A stretch of DNA of 64,000 nucleotides from Oceanobacillus arenosus (GTDB taxonomy: Bacteria; Bacillota; Bacilli; Bacillales; Amphibacillaceae), in assembly GCF_003369575.1 (NCBI RefSeq), contig NZ_PIOC01000001.1:310001-374000 (forward strand), read 5' to 3'. Below the pieces are notes generated by a model, which ran no database searches, had not been told where the DNA came from, and saw only the letters and a program-made list of their open reading frames with translations. Within the stretch, counting starts at the first letter, position 1. Every line of letters starts with the position of its first letter. Positions 15,912 to 25,007 of the stretch are shown here, piece by piece. A program made the translations under genes and the position numbers.

Positions 15912-17294
15912 ATGAATTTAACTAAAGCAATGTCAACCGACAATACTAAACGCGTACATGATTATTTAGATGAGATTTATACAACTGTTGTAAAGCGTAA
16001 CTACAGTGAGAAAGAATTCCATCAAGCTGTAGCATTATTCCTCAGATCACTAGTACCCCTTCTAGCTAAATATCCAATATATATGGAAAAAGGAATATTA
16101 GAACAAATTACAGAACCTGAGCGTCTCATTACATTCCGTGTCCCATGGGTTGATGACAATGGAAAAACAAGGGTAAATCGCGGGCTACGCGTACAATTCA
16201 ACAGTGCTCTTGGACCATATAAAGGCGGCTTACGATTCCATCCATCTGTAGACTCAAGTATAATCAAATTCCTTGGTTTTGAGCAAACATTTAAGAACTC
16301 CTTAACAGGTCAACCAATTGGCGGCGGAAAAGGTGGCGCTGATTTTGATCCAAAAGGTAAATCAGACAATGAGATTATGCGTTTTTGTCAAAGCTTTATG
16401 ATGGAGCTTTCGAAATATATCGGACCAAATGTCGACATTCCTGCCGGCGATATCGGTGTTGGCGCAAGAGAAATCGGCTATATGTTTGGCCAATATAAGA
16501 AGATTCGCGGCGCCTTTGAAGCAGGTGTTCTAACTGGCAAGGGCATCGGCTATGGCGGTAGTTTAGGACGTACGGAATCCACTGGTTACGGAACAATTTA
16601 TTTTCTTCAAGAAATGCTAAAGGATAGCGGATTTTCATTAAAAGGAAGTACTGTAGTCGTTTCCGGCTCTGGTAATGTTTCTATCTATGCAATGGAAAAA
16701 GCAATGGAACTCGGCGCAAGGATTGTCGCATGCAGTGATTCCAATGGTTATATTTACGATTCGAACGGAATTAATCTTGAAACAGTAAAACAAATTAAAG
16801 AAGTCAATGCTGGAAGAATAAGTGAATATGTTAATAAACATCCAGAAGCATCTTATTCTGAAGGATGTTCCGGTATTTGGACGATTCCATGTGATGTCGC
16901 CCTTCCATGCGCAACACAAAACGAACTCGATGAGCAAGCAGCATTAACATTGGTTCGAAATAATGTAAAAGCCGTTGCTGAGGGTGCGAATATGCCTTCA
17001 ACTCCAGAGGCAATCGATGTATTCCTTGAAAATAAAGTGTTATTCGGACCAGCGAAGGCAGTTAATGCAGGCGGAGTAGCGGTTTCATCATTAGAAATGT
17101 CACAAAACAGCATGCGTTTATCCTGGACGTTTGAGGAAGTCGACGAGAAGCTACATGAAATCATGAAAAACATTTACCAAAACTGTATCGATGCTGCTGA
17201 AGAGTTTGAACTAGAAGGCAATCTCGAAGCAGCAGCAAATATTGCCGGATTTAGAAAAGTAGCCGACGCAATGATTGCACAAGGTGTTGTATAA
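15912..17294 (+). CDS. gdhA: NADP-type glutamate dehydrogenase
   Basis: A 460-residue hexameric-type GDH. The catalytic Lys region GPYKGGLRF, the glycine-rich GGGKGGADFDPKGKS, the active-site Asp in DIPAGDIGVG and the Rossmann-type GSGNV motif are visible; the long GDH I form (about 450 residues) is usually NADP-dependent and assimilates ammonia onto 2-oxoglutarate. The AAGGAGG site is best spaced for an ATG at 15904 that opens a 3-codon frame ending in TGA across the gdhA ATG, so start-stop coupling is possible. Confidence 0.94.
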   Translation: MNLTKAMSTDNTKRVHDYLDEIYTTVVKRNYSEKEFHQAVALFLRSLVPLLAKYPIYMEKGILEQITEPERLITFRVPWVDDNGKTRVNRGLRVQFNSALGPYKGGLRFHPSVDSSIIKFLGFEQTFKNSLTGQPIGGGKGGADFDPKGKSDNEIMRFCQSFMMELSKYIGPNVDIPAGDIGVGAREIGYMFGQYKKIRGAFEAGVLTGKGIGYGGSLGRTESTGYGTIYFLQEMLKDSGFSLKGSTVVVSGSGNVSIYAMEKAMELGARIVACSDSNGYIYDSNGINLETVKQIKEVNAGRISEYVNKHPEASYSEGCSGIWTIPCDVALPCATQNELDEQAALTLVRNNVKAVAEGANMPSTPEAIDVFLENKVLFGPAKAVNAGGVAVSSLEMSQNSMRLSWTFEEVDEKLHEIMKNIYQNCIDAAEEFELEGNLEAAANIAGFRKVADAMIAQGVV

Positions 17295-17310
17295 GAATAA
17301 TTGAGTTTGT

Positions 17311-17344
17311 AGAAGGTGTCCGACATGGGACGCCTTCTTTTTTA
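17311..17344 (+). terminator. Terminator of gdhA
   Basis: AGAAGGTGTCC pairs with GGGACGCCTTCT around GACAT and is followed by TTTTTT. Confidence 0.88.
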
Positions 17345-17387
17345 TTATCAAGGAGGCATCTGCTTAAACGAGTAACTGCGCCTCAAA

Positions 17388-17555
17388 TTCGAGCGAGCAC
17401 TAGCTTGATTCGAGCGACTCCCATACAATTTCGAGCGAGCACTGGCCTGATTCGAGCGACCTACCATCTATTTCGAGCGAGCACTGACCTGATTCGAGCG
17501 ACCTACCATCTATTTCGAGCGAGCACTGGCCTGATTCGAGCAAACTCCCATACAA
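17388..17555. repeat. Tandem repeat, 42 bp x 4 (21-bp half units x 8)
   Basis: The 9-mer TTCGAGCGA starts at 17388, 17430, 17472 and 17514 and recurs (or nearly so) 21 bp after each, so eight half-units lie in register at 21 bp, two helical turns. Units differ by a few bases; the last half is degenerate (TTCGAGCAA). One frame is open through the array but has no start or ribosome site. The remainder of 17345-17656 holds only a weak hairpin. Confidence 0.85.
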
Positions 17556-17572
17556 TTGCCGAGCTATAAAAG

Positions 17573-17625
17573 AAAAAATCCGAACTAATTCGAATTCTAA
17601 CGAAAGAATTTTGAATCATAGTTCT
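17573..17625 (-). terminator. Possible terminator of the ABC importer operon
   Basis: On the minus strand GAACTA-T-GATTC pairs imperfectly with GAATTC...TAGTTC and is followed by GGATTTTTTC. It lies 32 nt after the ATPase stop. Confidence 0.5.
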
Positions 17626-17656
17626 GACTTTTACGTTTTTCCAATTCTATTCTATA

Positions 17657-18451
17657 TTACCCCAAAACAACCCGATCATCTTCAAACTCGATGCCCCTAA
17701 TCCGTTTAAATTCATGCAGTAAATCTTCAATCGTGAGTTTCACTTTCTCTTCACCATGAACATCAAAAATAATTTGTCCCTTATCCATCATGATTAACCG
17801 ATTTCCTAAATCCAGCGCTTGCTGCATATTATGGGTTACCATTAATGTTGTTAATCCAGAGTTCCGTACAACAGTCTCTGTCAAACTTGTGATTAACGCA
17901 GCTCTTGAAGGATCAAGTGCTGCTGTATGCTCATCTAACAGTAAAATACTTGGCTCTGTAAATGTCGTCATTAAAAGGGAGAGCGCCTGTCTTTCCCCTC
18001 CTGACAGTAAACCAACCTTTGCCGTTAAGCGATTTTCCAGCCCTAGGTTCAAGGCTTTTAAGCTATCCTTAAACATTTCCCTCCGCTGTTTCGTAACACC
18101 AGGTCTAAGCTTTCGTTTCTTATTGCGTGAATACGCGATTGCTAAATTTTCCTCAATCGTCATGGAGGGAGAGGTTCCTGCCATTGGATCTTGAAAAACC
18201 CGGCCAATAAATGCAGAACGCTTATACTCCGGTAAATGTACCATTTGCTTCCCATCAATGATCACATCACCAAGATCGGGCATAAGGTTACCAGAAATAA
18301 CATTCATTAGTGTGGATTTTCCAGCTCCATTACTCCCTATTACGGTAATAAAATCGCCTTCTTCAAGTCGGAGATTAATATTGTTCAGTGCCTTCTTCTC
18401 GTCAGGAGTGCCCTCATTAAATGTAATGGATATATTATTTAGTTCAAGCAT
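17657..18451 (-). CDS. ABC importer ATP-binding protein (TrpZ-like)
   Basis: A 264-residue ATPase with Walker A GSNGAGKST (about residue 38), signature LSGGERQ, Walker B ILLLDEH followed by TAALDP, and switch His VTHN. The Glu-His instead of Glu-Pro after Walker B is typical of the ATPases that go with pfam04392 binding proteins. It overlaps the permease gene by 8 nt. Related streptococcal systems (TrpXYZ) import tryptophan; other members take up tyrosine or related solutes. Confidence 0.88.
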   Translation of the reverse strand: MLELNNISITFNEGTPDEKKALNNINLRLEEGDFITVIGSNGAGKSTLMNVISGNLMPDLGDVIIDGKQMVHLPEYKRSAFIGRVFQDPMAGTSPSMTIEENLAIAYSRNKKRKLRPGVTKQRREMFKDSLKALNLGLENRLTAKVGLLSGGERQALSLLMTTFTEPSILLLDEHTAALDPSRAALITSLTETVVRNSGLTTLMVTHNMQQALDLGNRLIMMDKGQIIFDVHGEEKVKLTIEDLLHEFKRIRGIEFEDDRVVLG

Positions 18452-19424
18452 CGCGATTCCCCCTCTGTTGCGCGCGTTTTACTTGCCTACGTTTGTTTTC
18501 CTTCCTAGTCTGCACTATTTTTGGGACAACCAAGGCCGCAATAACAATAATCGCCGTAATCATTTTCATATCGCCAGTCTCCATGAAGTCGATTCTTAAT
18601 GCCAATGTGACAATGATCCGATAAATAATCGCTCCTAGAATTACTGCAAGGGTTGCTTTTGCAATCGTTTTAGTACTAAATAATGCTTCACCAATAATAA
18701 TCGACGCAAGCCCAATGACAATCAAACCCAGACCCATATTCGCATCTGCAAAGCCACCAAGCTGACCAATTAACCCACCTGCAGTGGCAACTAGTGCATT
18801 CGATATACCAACACCGAAGATAATCAATAAATCCGTATTTGCCGAAAGACTACGAATCATTTTCTTGTTATCCCCAATTGCCCGGAGTGCAAGACCAACT
18901 TCCGTCTTTAGGAAATAATCCGTTAGAAGCTTAATAATGATGGTAACAACAATCATGACTAACAAAATTGCCCATGTTGTTGGCAGTTGTTCTATGCCAA
19001 TTGCAGACAATAGGTTATTTAGGAAAGTATCTATTCCCGTTGCACTCCAAATCGATCCGAGCTGATCAAATAGTGTTGTTTCTTGTAATAATGAAACGGT
19101 CGGTTGACCCATGATTCGTAAATTAATCGAGTACAAGGCAGTCATCATTAGGATACCCGCTAATAATGGGTTAATTTTTCCCTTCGTATGAAGAACTCCA
19201 GTTAAACATCCGGCAATAAAGCCGGCAAATGCAGCGAGAATGGTTGCAGTAATAGGAGGAATCCCATTTACGATAGAAGATGCCGCTACTGCTGCTCCTG
19301 TTACAAAGCTCCCTTCCACAGTAAGATCAGGAAAATCTAAAATGCGGAATGTTAAATATACCCCTAAAGCCATAATCGCATAGATGATTCCTGATTCCAT
19401 GGCACCGAATATTGATATAAACAT
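18444..19424 (-). CDS. ABC importer permease (BPD_transp_2 family)
   Basis: A 326-residue protein with eight to nine membrane helices in the LivH/RbsC-like fold, a conserved TVEGSF near residue 35 and a very basic C-terminus (RKENKRRQVKRAQQR) on the cytosolic side. It lies between the binding protein and ATPase genes, as in trpXYZ-type operons. RBS AAGGAAGG before ATG 19424. Confidence 0.88.
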   Translation of the reverse strand: MFISIFGAMESGIIYAIMALGVYLTFRILDFPDLTVEGSFVTGAAVAASSIVNGIPPITATILAAFAGFIAGCLTGVLHTKGKINPLLAGILMMTALYSINLRIMGQPTVSLLQETTLFDQLGSIWSATGIDTFLNNLLSAIGIEQLPTTWAILLVMIVVTIIIKLLTDYFLKTEVGLALRAIGDNKKMIRSLSANTDLLIIFGVGISNALVATAGGLIGQLGGFADANMGLGLIVIGLASIIIGEALFSTKTIAKATLAVILGAIIYRIIVTLALRIDFMETGDMKMITAIIVIAALVVPKIVQTRKENKRRQVKRAQQRGNRDA

Positions 19425-19497
19425 GAATTCCTTCCTTTCTACCTATTCTTGATGTATTAATCGCATGAGTCGCCACATATAGCTAGCACGCCTAATC

Positions 19498-20496
19498 TTA
19501 TTTTGTTGGTTCTACAAATTGCGCTGTGTCATCCCATTCATCGTTCCACTCAATACCTTGCTCCTCAGCAGCATCTTTATTGATAAATAATTCGATTTCT
19601 GGTGGATACTCTGCTGGAATATCACTTACAGATTTCTCACCTGTTAAAATATCCGCAGCCATTTCCCCTGCACGATATCCAATCGTATAGTAGTCGATAC
19701 CAAATGTCGCAAAACCACCTCTACCTAATGAATCAGGCTCCCCAACAATAAGTGGAATATCCTGTTCATTCGCTACACCAACAACACTCTCAAGTGCAGA
19801 AACGACTGTATTATCTGTAATGATATAAAGTACATCTACTTCACCGACAAGCGTTGTCGTTGCTTGTTGTACCTCAGCGGAATTCGCTACGGTACGCTCA
19901 ACAATTTCAATGCTCGTTCCTTCTGCAGCAGCTTTTACCGCATCAACCTGTGAAACAGAATTTTGCTCACCAGCATTATAAACCATTCCAACTTTTGCAT
20001 CAGGGAAATTGGCATTGATAAATTTGACCGTTTCTTTAATTGCATCTGGATGAAGATCAACGACACCGGTAATATTCGCCCCTGCCTCATCCATCGAGGG
20101 AACTAAACCAGCACCAACTGCATCGGTTACTGATGTAAAAACAATCGGAATTTCATTTGTAGCTTGTAATGCACCAAGTGCACTTGGCGTTGCGTTTGCA
20201 AATATTAGATCAACTTGATCCGCAACGAAGCCGTCAGAGATTGGCTTTACATTATTTTGATCATTTTGTGCGCTTTTCAAATTATACTCAACATCTAATC
20301 CTGCCTCTTCAAGTGCCGCCTGGAATCCCTTATACGCATTATCAAGTGACGGATGCTCCACGTATTGGCTGGCACCAATTGTATATTTTCCTTCAGCTCC
20401 GACAGATGAGGCACCATTGTCTTTATCCTCATTCGATCCACATCCTGCTAGAAAAATAAATCCAATAATTGCAATTACTAAAGTGAATTTCCTCAT
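19498..20496 (-). CDS. ABC importer substrate-binding lipoprotein (pfam04392)
   Basis: The 332-residue precursor has a lipoprotein signal peptide with lipobox LAGC at residues ~16-19, followed by a Ser/Asn/Glu linker and an ABC_sub_bind (pfam04392) two-lobed domain with IGASQYVEHPSLD near its start and FGIDYYTIGYRAGEMA near the end. The mature protein is anchored to the outer face of the membrane and delivers substrate, likely an aromatic amino acid, to the permease. First gene of a three-gene operon; no T-box leader is seen. Confidence 0.9.
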   Translation of the reverse strand: MRKFTLVIAIIGFIFLAGCGSNEDKDNGASSVGAEGKYTIGASQYVEHPSLDNAYKGFQAALEEAGLDVEYNLKSAQNDQNNVKPISDGFVADQVDLIFANATPSALGALQATNEIPIVFTSVTDAVGAGLVPSMDEAGANITGVVDLHPDAIKETVKFINANFPDAKVGMVYNAGEQNSVSQVDAVKAAAEGTSIEIVERTVANSAEVQQATTTLVGEVDVLYIITDNTVVSALESVVGVANEQDIPLIVGEPDSLGRGGFATFGIDYYTIGYRAGEMAADILTGEKSVSDIPAEYPPEIELFINKDAAEEQGIEWNDEWDDTAQFVEPTK

Positions 20497-20540
20497 AACA
20501 CTTCCCCCTTTTACTAGACTAAAGTATCTAAATATTTAAT

Positions 20541-20553
20541 CGTGATTATATCA
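20541..20553 (-). promoter_or_regulatory. Extended -10 promoter of the ABC importer operon
   Basis: On the minus strand TGATATAAT (TGn plus consensus -10) lies inside a small dyad GTGAT-TAT-ATCAC. No good -35 is seen, consistent with an extended -10 promoter. Confidence 0.5.
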
Positions 20554-20559
20554 CATAAC

Positions 20560-20956
20560 CTTCCGAATCGCGAGACATTTTTAACTATTTTAAAAATAAC
20601 ACAATACTTAGAGGGACTTTTTGCTTATAAAACAAGACATTATTATCTTTTAGAAAAGCTGGGTTGTCATCATGTATTACCGATACTGGATTAGTCGCAC
20701 TTACCCAAGCGACGAGGAAGATCATCATGCTTTCTTACTCTAACAAGTAATGGATAGCGATTAGCTCTTGCATCCATGTACTATATTTAACTACAATAAG
20801 GGAGGAAAGTTTTTTCTTGTCTAACAAGAGGGATTGCACTACCATGAAACTAATATCCTGTGACACAGAGAAAGTCCCAGCTCACATATTTCTAAAAGGG
20901 GAGAGTGTCTAATTCACTTCAAACCCTTACCTTTTTTTGTATGAAGAAGAATTTAC
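20560..20956. other. Gene-poor gap with a 22-codon ORF
   Basis: Between the divergent ABC operon and the glutaminase-like gene there is ~400 bp without a convincing gene. A short + strand frame (20844-20912) encodes MKLISCDTEKVPAHIFLKG... with AGAGGG 11 nt upstream; it may be a leader peptide, a small protein or a remnant. Confidence 0.3.
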
Positions 20957-20985
20957 TTGACTTGAAATATAGAGAGTCTTATAAT
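20957..20985 (+). promoter_or_regulatory. Near-consensus sigma-A promoter
   Basis: TTGACT (20957-20962), exactly 17 bp, TATAAT (20980-20985). The expected transcript start (~20992) lies too close to an ATG at 20999 for it to be used, which supports the start at 21032 for the next gene. Confidence 0.8.
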
Positions 20986-21031
20986 CATTTTTTATGTTAT
21001 GAAAATACTTTTAAATGGAAGAGGTACTTTT

Positions 21032-21727
21032 ATGAGTAAGATTGGATTAATTGGTGATTTTGACCCAAGTGTTGTAGCGCATATCGCTATACCTCAAGCT
21101 ATTCAATTGGCTTCAAATGAACTTGGTTGTCAAATTGAAATTGAGTGGATACCAACTTCTTCACTTGAAATTGATTTCGAACAGAAGCTAACTGTATTTC
21201 AAGCACTTTGGTCAGTTCCTGCTAGTCCTTATAAGAGTATGCAAGGTGCCTTAAATGGTATCCGATTTGCTCGTAAACATAAGGTCCCCTTTCTAGGAAC
21301 ATGTGGAGGTTTTCAGCATATGATTATTGAATTTGCTAGGAATGTTTTGGAACTTTCAGAAGCAGATCATGCTGAGGAGAACCCTACCTCTTCATTATTG
21401 TTGGTCGCTCCTCTCACTTGTTCGGTGAGTGAAAAGACGCATACTTTTACACTTACACAAGGCTCAAAAGTTGCGGAAATATATGAGAATCCCAAGATTG
21501 TTGAACAGTATGGAATTTGTAATTATGGTTTAAATCCTGAGTTTGCTCCTTTACTAGAGAAAGCAGGTATGCGCGTTGTAGGGGTTGATACTGATGGAGA
21601 AGCTCGTATTATGGAACTAATTAATCATCCTTTCTTTATTGGGACGCTTTTTCAACCTGAACGTTCAGCATTAAAAAATATCGTTCACCCGTTAATTAGA
21701 GCATTTATTCAAAAAGCCATTCAATAA
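21032..21727 (+). CDS. Stand-alone CTP-synthase-like glutaminase domain protein
   Basis: A 231-residue class I glutamine-amidotransferase-fold protein resembling only the C-terminal domain of CTP synthase. The nucleophile elbow is FLGTCGGFQH (Cys about residue 91). At the place of the usual HPE catalytic dyad it has FQPERS, so the catalytic His is replaced by Gln. The family is known as 'CTP synthase C-terminal region-related (seleno)protein'; function unknown. ATG 21032 is favoured over 20999 because of the promoter position. Confidence 0.75.
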   Translation: MSKIGLIGDFDPSVVAHIAIPQAIQLASNELGCQIEIEWIPTSSLEIDFEQKLTVFQALWSVPASPYKSMQGALNGIRFARKHKVPFLGTCGGFQHMIIEFARNVLELSEADHAEENPTSSLLLVAPLTCSVSEKTHTFTLTQGSKVAEIYENPKIVEQYGICNYGLNPEFAPLLEKAGMRVVGVDTDGEARIMELINHPFFIGTLFQPERSALKNIVHPLIRAFIQKAIQ

Positions 21728-21729
21728 AA

Positions 21730-21764
21730 GAGCTGTCGAATTAATCATAATTCGACAGCCACCT
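21730..21764. terminator. Bidirectional terminator between convergent genes
   Basis: GCTGTCGAATTA (21732-21743) and TAATTCGACAGC (21748-21759) form a perfect 12-bp stem with a 4-nt loop. Confidence 0.85.
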
Positions 21765-22289
21765 TTACTTATTCATACTCGAGAAGAAATCTCCCAATGG
21801 GTTTTCTTCTTCCTTCTTGGTTTCTTCATGTTCAGGCAATACGATAGAATCAAGATCTAGATTATCTAAACTCATTTCATCCGTTTCAGTGACTTCATCG
21901 GTTTCTTCCGTAATGCTTGTCTCTTGAAGATACAGCGCATCATCGATATTACTTGAATTACTATTGAGCGACGCAAGCAATGTTGTTGCTCGCATTGGAT
22001 CATTTAATAATTGATACAAAATGCTACCAATTAACGCTTCTGAATGTTCATGTTTCAGCCAGCTTCTCTGCTCTTTCGTCAGCCTTTTGGGGAGCGGAAT
22101 CGTAACCGTTTCTCTTTCTTTCGTCTGTGATTCGTTCAATGCCTTTAATACAAAGCCCGCAATCGTACTAGAAAAGTTTCTTCGTTCCTTTTCCTTTAGC
22201 AAGGAGAGTTCTTTCAAAAGATAATCCGGCGTATCAGATGGAACACGAAACGTAATTGATTGTCCCCGTTCAATCCCTTTTTTCGTCAT
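21765..22289 (-). CDS. ParR-like partner of the actin-like protein
   Basis: A 174-residue protein that begins with a basic, ribbon-helix-helix-like stretch (RGQSITFRVPSDTPDYLLKE) and a helical middle, and ends with a long acidic Glu/Asp-rich tail and a short hydrophobic terminus (GDFFSSMNK). This is the layout of ParR adaptors: DNA-binding N-terminus and C-terminal peptide that caps ParM filaments. It follows the ParM-like gene by 9 nt on the same strand. Assignment rests mainly on context. Confidence 0.7.
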   Translation of the reverse strand: MTKKGIERGQSITFRVPSDTPDYLLKELSLLKEKERRNFSSTIAGFVLKALNESQTKERETVTIPLPKRLTKEQRSWLKHEHSEALIGSILYQLLNDPMRATTLLASLNSNSSNIDDALYLQETSITEETDEVTETDEMSLDNLDLDSIVLPEHEETKKEEENPLGDFFSSMNK

Positions 22290-22298
22290 GACTTCACC

Positions 22299-23477
22299 CT
22301 ACTGTTCTTTTGTTGCCGCTACTTCTTGCCCTTTTACATTATTATTCTGTGCTGATTGAAGTGTAAACTGCATAATCAATTTGTAATAAGCATTTGCCAT
22401 CATCCAAATACTTTCTTGCTCATCCTCAAAGAATTCAATATTAAAGCCATCAAGCTTGTTATTCAATGCTTTAATGTAATCCTTCAATACTGCAGAACCA
22501 CCACCAACGAAATAGCAGATTTCTGATTGAGAGTTTTTCGACCATACATTTTTTAAATAACGATATTCCTTTTTCGCAAGCTCTAATAAAATATGATCCG
22601 TAATATCATGGACATTCGTTCTGCTTCCTTTTACCATAATGTGGTGGCGATCATTCTTTCTTGTAATGATATCCACAACATCACGACGACTATCAAGTTC
22701 TACACCATGTCTTGAACGAATTTCCTCACGAATTTCTTCTAATGATTCAGAAACACCTAAATTAAACCCTTGTGCCTTGTCATCATCCACATTACGGTTT
22801 CTAATAACCGCCACATCTGTGGACAAACCACCGATATCCTGAATTAATATTTGCTTATCTAATAGTTCCTTGTTAATAACTTTTAAATCATTATCCATAA
22901 TTAAGTTTACATATGCTGCAAACCCTTCTGGATATACTTTTACTTCATCAAATTTAATATTTACTTTGATTCCTTGGTATTTCGGTGTTACTAAAAATTC
23001 TACTTGATGGACAGATCCTAGTAGTTGGGAACGATAGCCAACATCTTTACCTTCTTTCACTTCTCGTAAAGGTAAACCGGTTCCTAATGTATAATTTGCA
23101 TCGATTACATCACCTTTTGCTTTAAATGCATCACTCGTCACTGCATCCAATGCTAATGAAGCAAAGAGCATTATTAATGTTTGATCTTCTTCAGATTTAC
23201 TGCTTCCTGGATCTAGCTCCCGCGAATTTTGAGACTTAGTTGCTAGATTACCTACCCGATAGATTACGCCATTTTCTTCAAGCGCTGGAGAATGCACACG
23301 AATATGAATATTATCCAATACATCTTTCTTATCTAATTCTTCTATTCCAATTACGGGACGATCCTCTAAATCTGGTGCAATGATATTCGGAATATAGAAT
23401 TGACCCTCAAGCTTACCGAATATCCCCTTTAACGCATCGTTACCTACATCGACTGCAGCAATTCTTGATTTTACCAT
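22299..23477 (-). CDS. ParM/StbA-family actin-like ATPase
   Basis: About 392 residues. Phosphate-1 loop AAVDVGNDALKG at the N-terminus, phosphate-2 region IQDIGGLSTDVAVI and adenosine-site CYFVGGGSAVLKDY mark the actin/ParM fold. These ATPases polymerise to push plasmids or chromosomal loci apart. ATG 23477 follows GGAGAGGGG; upstream in-frame ATGs lie within or before the ribosome site. With the ParR-like gene downstream and repeats upstream it forms a parMRC-type cassette within what otherwise looks like chromosome. Confidence 0.85.
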   Translation of the reverse strand: MVKSRIAAVDVGNDALKGIFGKLEGQFYIPNIIAPDLEDRPVIGIEELDKKDVLDNIHIRVHSPALEENGVIYRVGNLATKSQNSRELDPGSSKSEEDQTLIMLFASLALDAVTSDAFKAKGDVIDANYTLGTGLPLREVKEGKDVGYRSQLLGSVHQVEFLVTPKYQGIKVNIKFDEVKVYPEGFAAYVNLIMDNDLKVINKELLDKQILIQDIGGLSTDVAVIRNRNVDDDKAQGFNLGVSESLEEIREEIRSRHGVELDSRRDVVDIITRKNDRHHIMVKGSRTNVHDITDHILLELAKKEYRYLKNVWSKNSQSEICYFVGGGSAVLKDYIKALNNKLDGFNIEFFEDEQESIWMMANAYYKLIMQFTLQSAQNNNVKGQEVAATKEQ

Positions 23478-23592
23478 TTTCTCATTTCCCCTCTCCATTT
23501 TATATAACTTCAATTCCATGAAGTTTAGCGGACTCTTTTTAATATGTTAGAGTTTCTATTTTTTTATGTAGCGAGTCTTTACTTCATCTTTA

Positions 23593-23774
23593 TTGTAAAT
23601 CAATCCATCTACTATACTAGAGTAACCGTTTCACTTGAAATTAGCAATCGGACTTTTTGCGTATTCTTTATTGTTTACAAGTTTACATTTTGCATTCGTT
23701 GTCATAATAGCATGTGTACGCATATGTTTTCTTGTAAACTTTTAAGAATACAAACTATCTTTAATTGTAAACTT
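23593..23774. repeat. Iteron-like TTGTAAACTT motifs upstream of the ParM-like gene (candidate centromere/operator)
   Basis: TTGTAAACTT occurs exactly at 23732-23741 and 23765-23774 (33 bp apart), inverted with one mismatch at 23679-23688, and as partial copies at 23593-23600 and 23674-23680. They lie in the ~460-bp AT-rich leader (23478-23939) of the parMR-like pair, where a parC-like site that binds ParR would be expected. No credible gene was found in this stretch. Confidence 0.5.
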
Positions 23775-23892
23775 GTATACTTATTTGTATATATTGATTT
23801 TATGTGGATTTCTATTCTCATATTTTGTGAAAACTACTTAAGTATAATTAACCAAATTAACTTGATTCATCCTTTTTCCTAGTTAAAAAAGA

Positions 23893-23935
23893 TAAAAAAA
23901 CAAGCCAAAACAAAAATACTCGTTTGGCTTGTTCC
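23893..23935 (-). terminator. Terminator of rlmN
   Basis: AACAAGCCAAA (23899-23909) pairs with TTTGGCTTGTT (23923-23933); on the minus strand the stem runs into TTTTTTT. Confidence 0.85.
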
Positions 23936-23939
23936 TATA

Positions 23940-25007
23940 TTAGATTGCTTTCTTCTTATTAATTTGTTTACTTCTCAATTGTCCACAAGCAGCATCGATA
24001 TCTGCTCCGTTTTCCCAACGAACGCCACAGTTAATACCACGTTCCTTCAACGTTTCGTAAAATGCTTGAATCGATGTGGATTCACTTCGTTGATATTCAA
24101 TATGCTCGTCAACCGTATTGTAAGGTATTAAGTTGACATAGGCAAGATGGCGATGATTGTGAAGCAGCTTCGCAAGCTGTATCGCCTCTTCCCTATGATC
24201 ATTAACATCGCGTAACATGATATATTCATACGTGATTCGGCGATTTTTCTTTTGTAAATAATATTCTACAGATTTCATTAGCTTTTCAATTGGGAATGCC
24301 TTATTAATCTTCATAATGCTAGTCCGTAGCTCATCATTAGGTGCGTGAAGTGAGATTGCCAAGTTAACTTGGATATCCGTATCCGCAAATTCGTAAATCT
24401 TATGTGCAAGCCCACTAGTTGACACCGTAATATGTCTCGCACCGATGTTTAGACCCTTATCATCGTTGACAACATATATGAAATCCATTAGGTTTGTAAA
24501 GTTATCCAATGGCTCGCCTATTCCCATTACGACGATATGGCTTACCCTCTCATCTTTTCCTTGTGCATCAAGATGCTTCTGTACATTCATAATTTGTTCT
24601 ACAATTTCACCGCTTGTTAAATCGCGGTTTTTCCGGAGTAGCCCACTTGCACAGAATGAACATCCGATATTACAACCAACCTGTGTTGTAACACATACAG
24701 ACAATCCATAGTGGAAGCGCATGAGCACTGTCTCAATTAAATTGCCATCCGCCATCTTGAATAGAAATTTAATCGTACCGTCCTTCGATTCTTGTCGAAT
24801 ATCTTCTTCAAGTGTGTGCAGGACAAAGTTCTCCTCGAGTAATTCAATCGTTTCATTATTGACGTTGTTCATTTCACTAAAGCTCGCAACCCGTTTCTTA
24901 TACAGCCAGCTCCAAACTTGTTCTGCACGAAATCTCTTTTGCCCATGACTTGTAAGCCATTCCGTCAGTTGATCATAGGTCATTCCATAAATGGATTCTT
25001 TACTCAT
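23940..25007 (-). CDS. rlmN: Dual-specificity 23S rRNA A2503 / tRNA A37 methyltransferase
   Basis: A 355-residue radical-SAM enzyme. The cluster motif CNIGCSFC (CxxxCxxC) lies near residue 115, GIGEPLDN binds SAM, and the C-terminal Cys in AACGQL is the resolving residue of the RlmN/Cfr mechanism; the N-terminal part carries the RlmN HhH-like RNA-binding start ([15 protein letters not shown]). It makes 2-methyladenosine in the peptidyl transferase centre. Resembles housekeeping RlmN rather than Cfr by length and N-terminus. Confidence 0.94.
   Translation of the reverse strand: MSKESIYGMTYDQLTEWLTSHGQKRFRAEQVWSWLYKKRVASFSEMNNVNNETIELLEENFVLHTLEEDIRQESKDGTIKFLFKMADGNLIETVLMRFHYGLSVCVTTQVGCNIGCSFCASGLLRKNRDLTSGEIVEQIMNVQKHLDAQGKDERVSHIVVMGIGEPLDNFTNLMDFIYVVNDDKGLNIGARHITVSTSGLAHKIYEFADTDIQVNLAISLHAPNDELRTSIMKINKAFPIEKLMKSVEYYLQKKNRRITYEYIMLRDVNDHREEAIQLAKLLHNHRHLAYVNLIPYNTVDEHIEYQRSESTSIQAFYETLKERGINCGVRWENGADIDAACGQLRSKQINKKKAI

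Noticed and set aside
17388-17555. Tandem array considered as a CRISPR
   Set aside because: Repeats follow each other directly with near-identical content; there are no unique spacers and no cas genes.
20500-20999. T-box or other amino-acid riboswitch upstream of the importer or the glutaminase-like gene
   Set aside because: Importer leader is too short (about 45 nt from the -10 to the start) and no T-box motif or anti-terminator pair was found.
23544-23882. 112-codon open frame on the + strand in the parMR leader
   Set aside because: Low-complexity Phe/Ile/Cys-rich product, no ribosome site, and it runs over the repeated TTGTAAACTT motifs; chance frame in AT-rich DNA.
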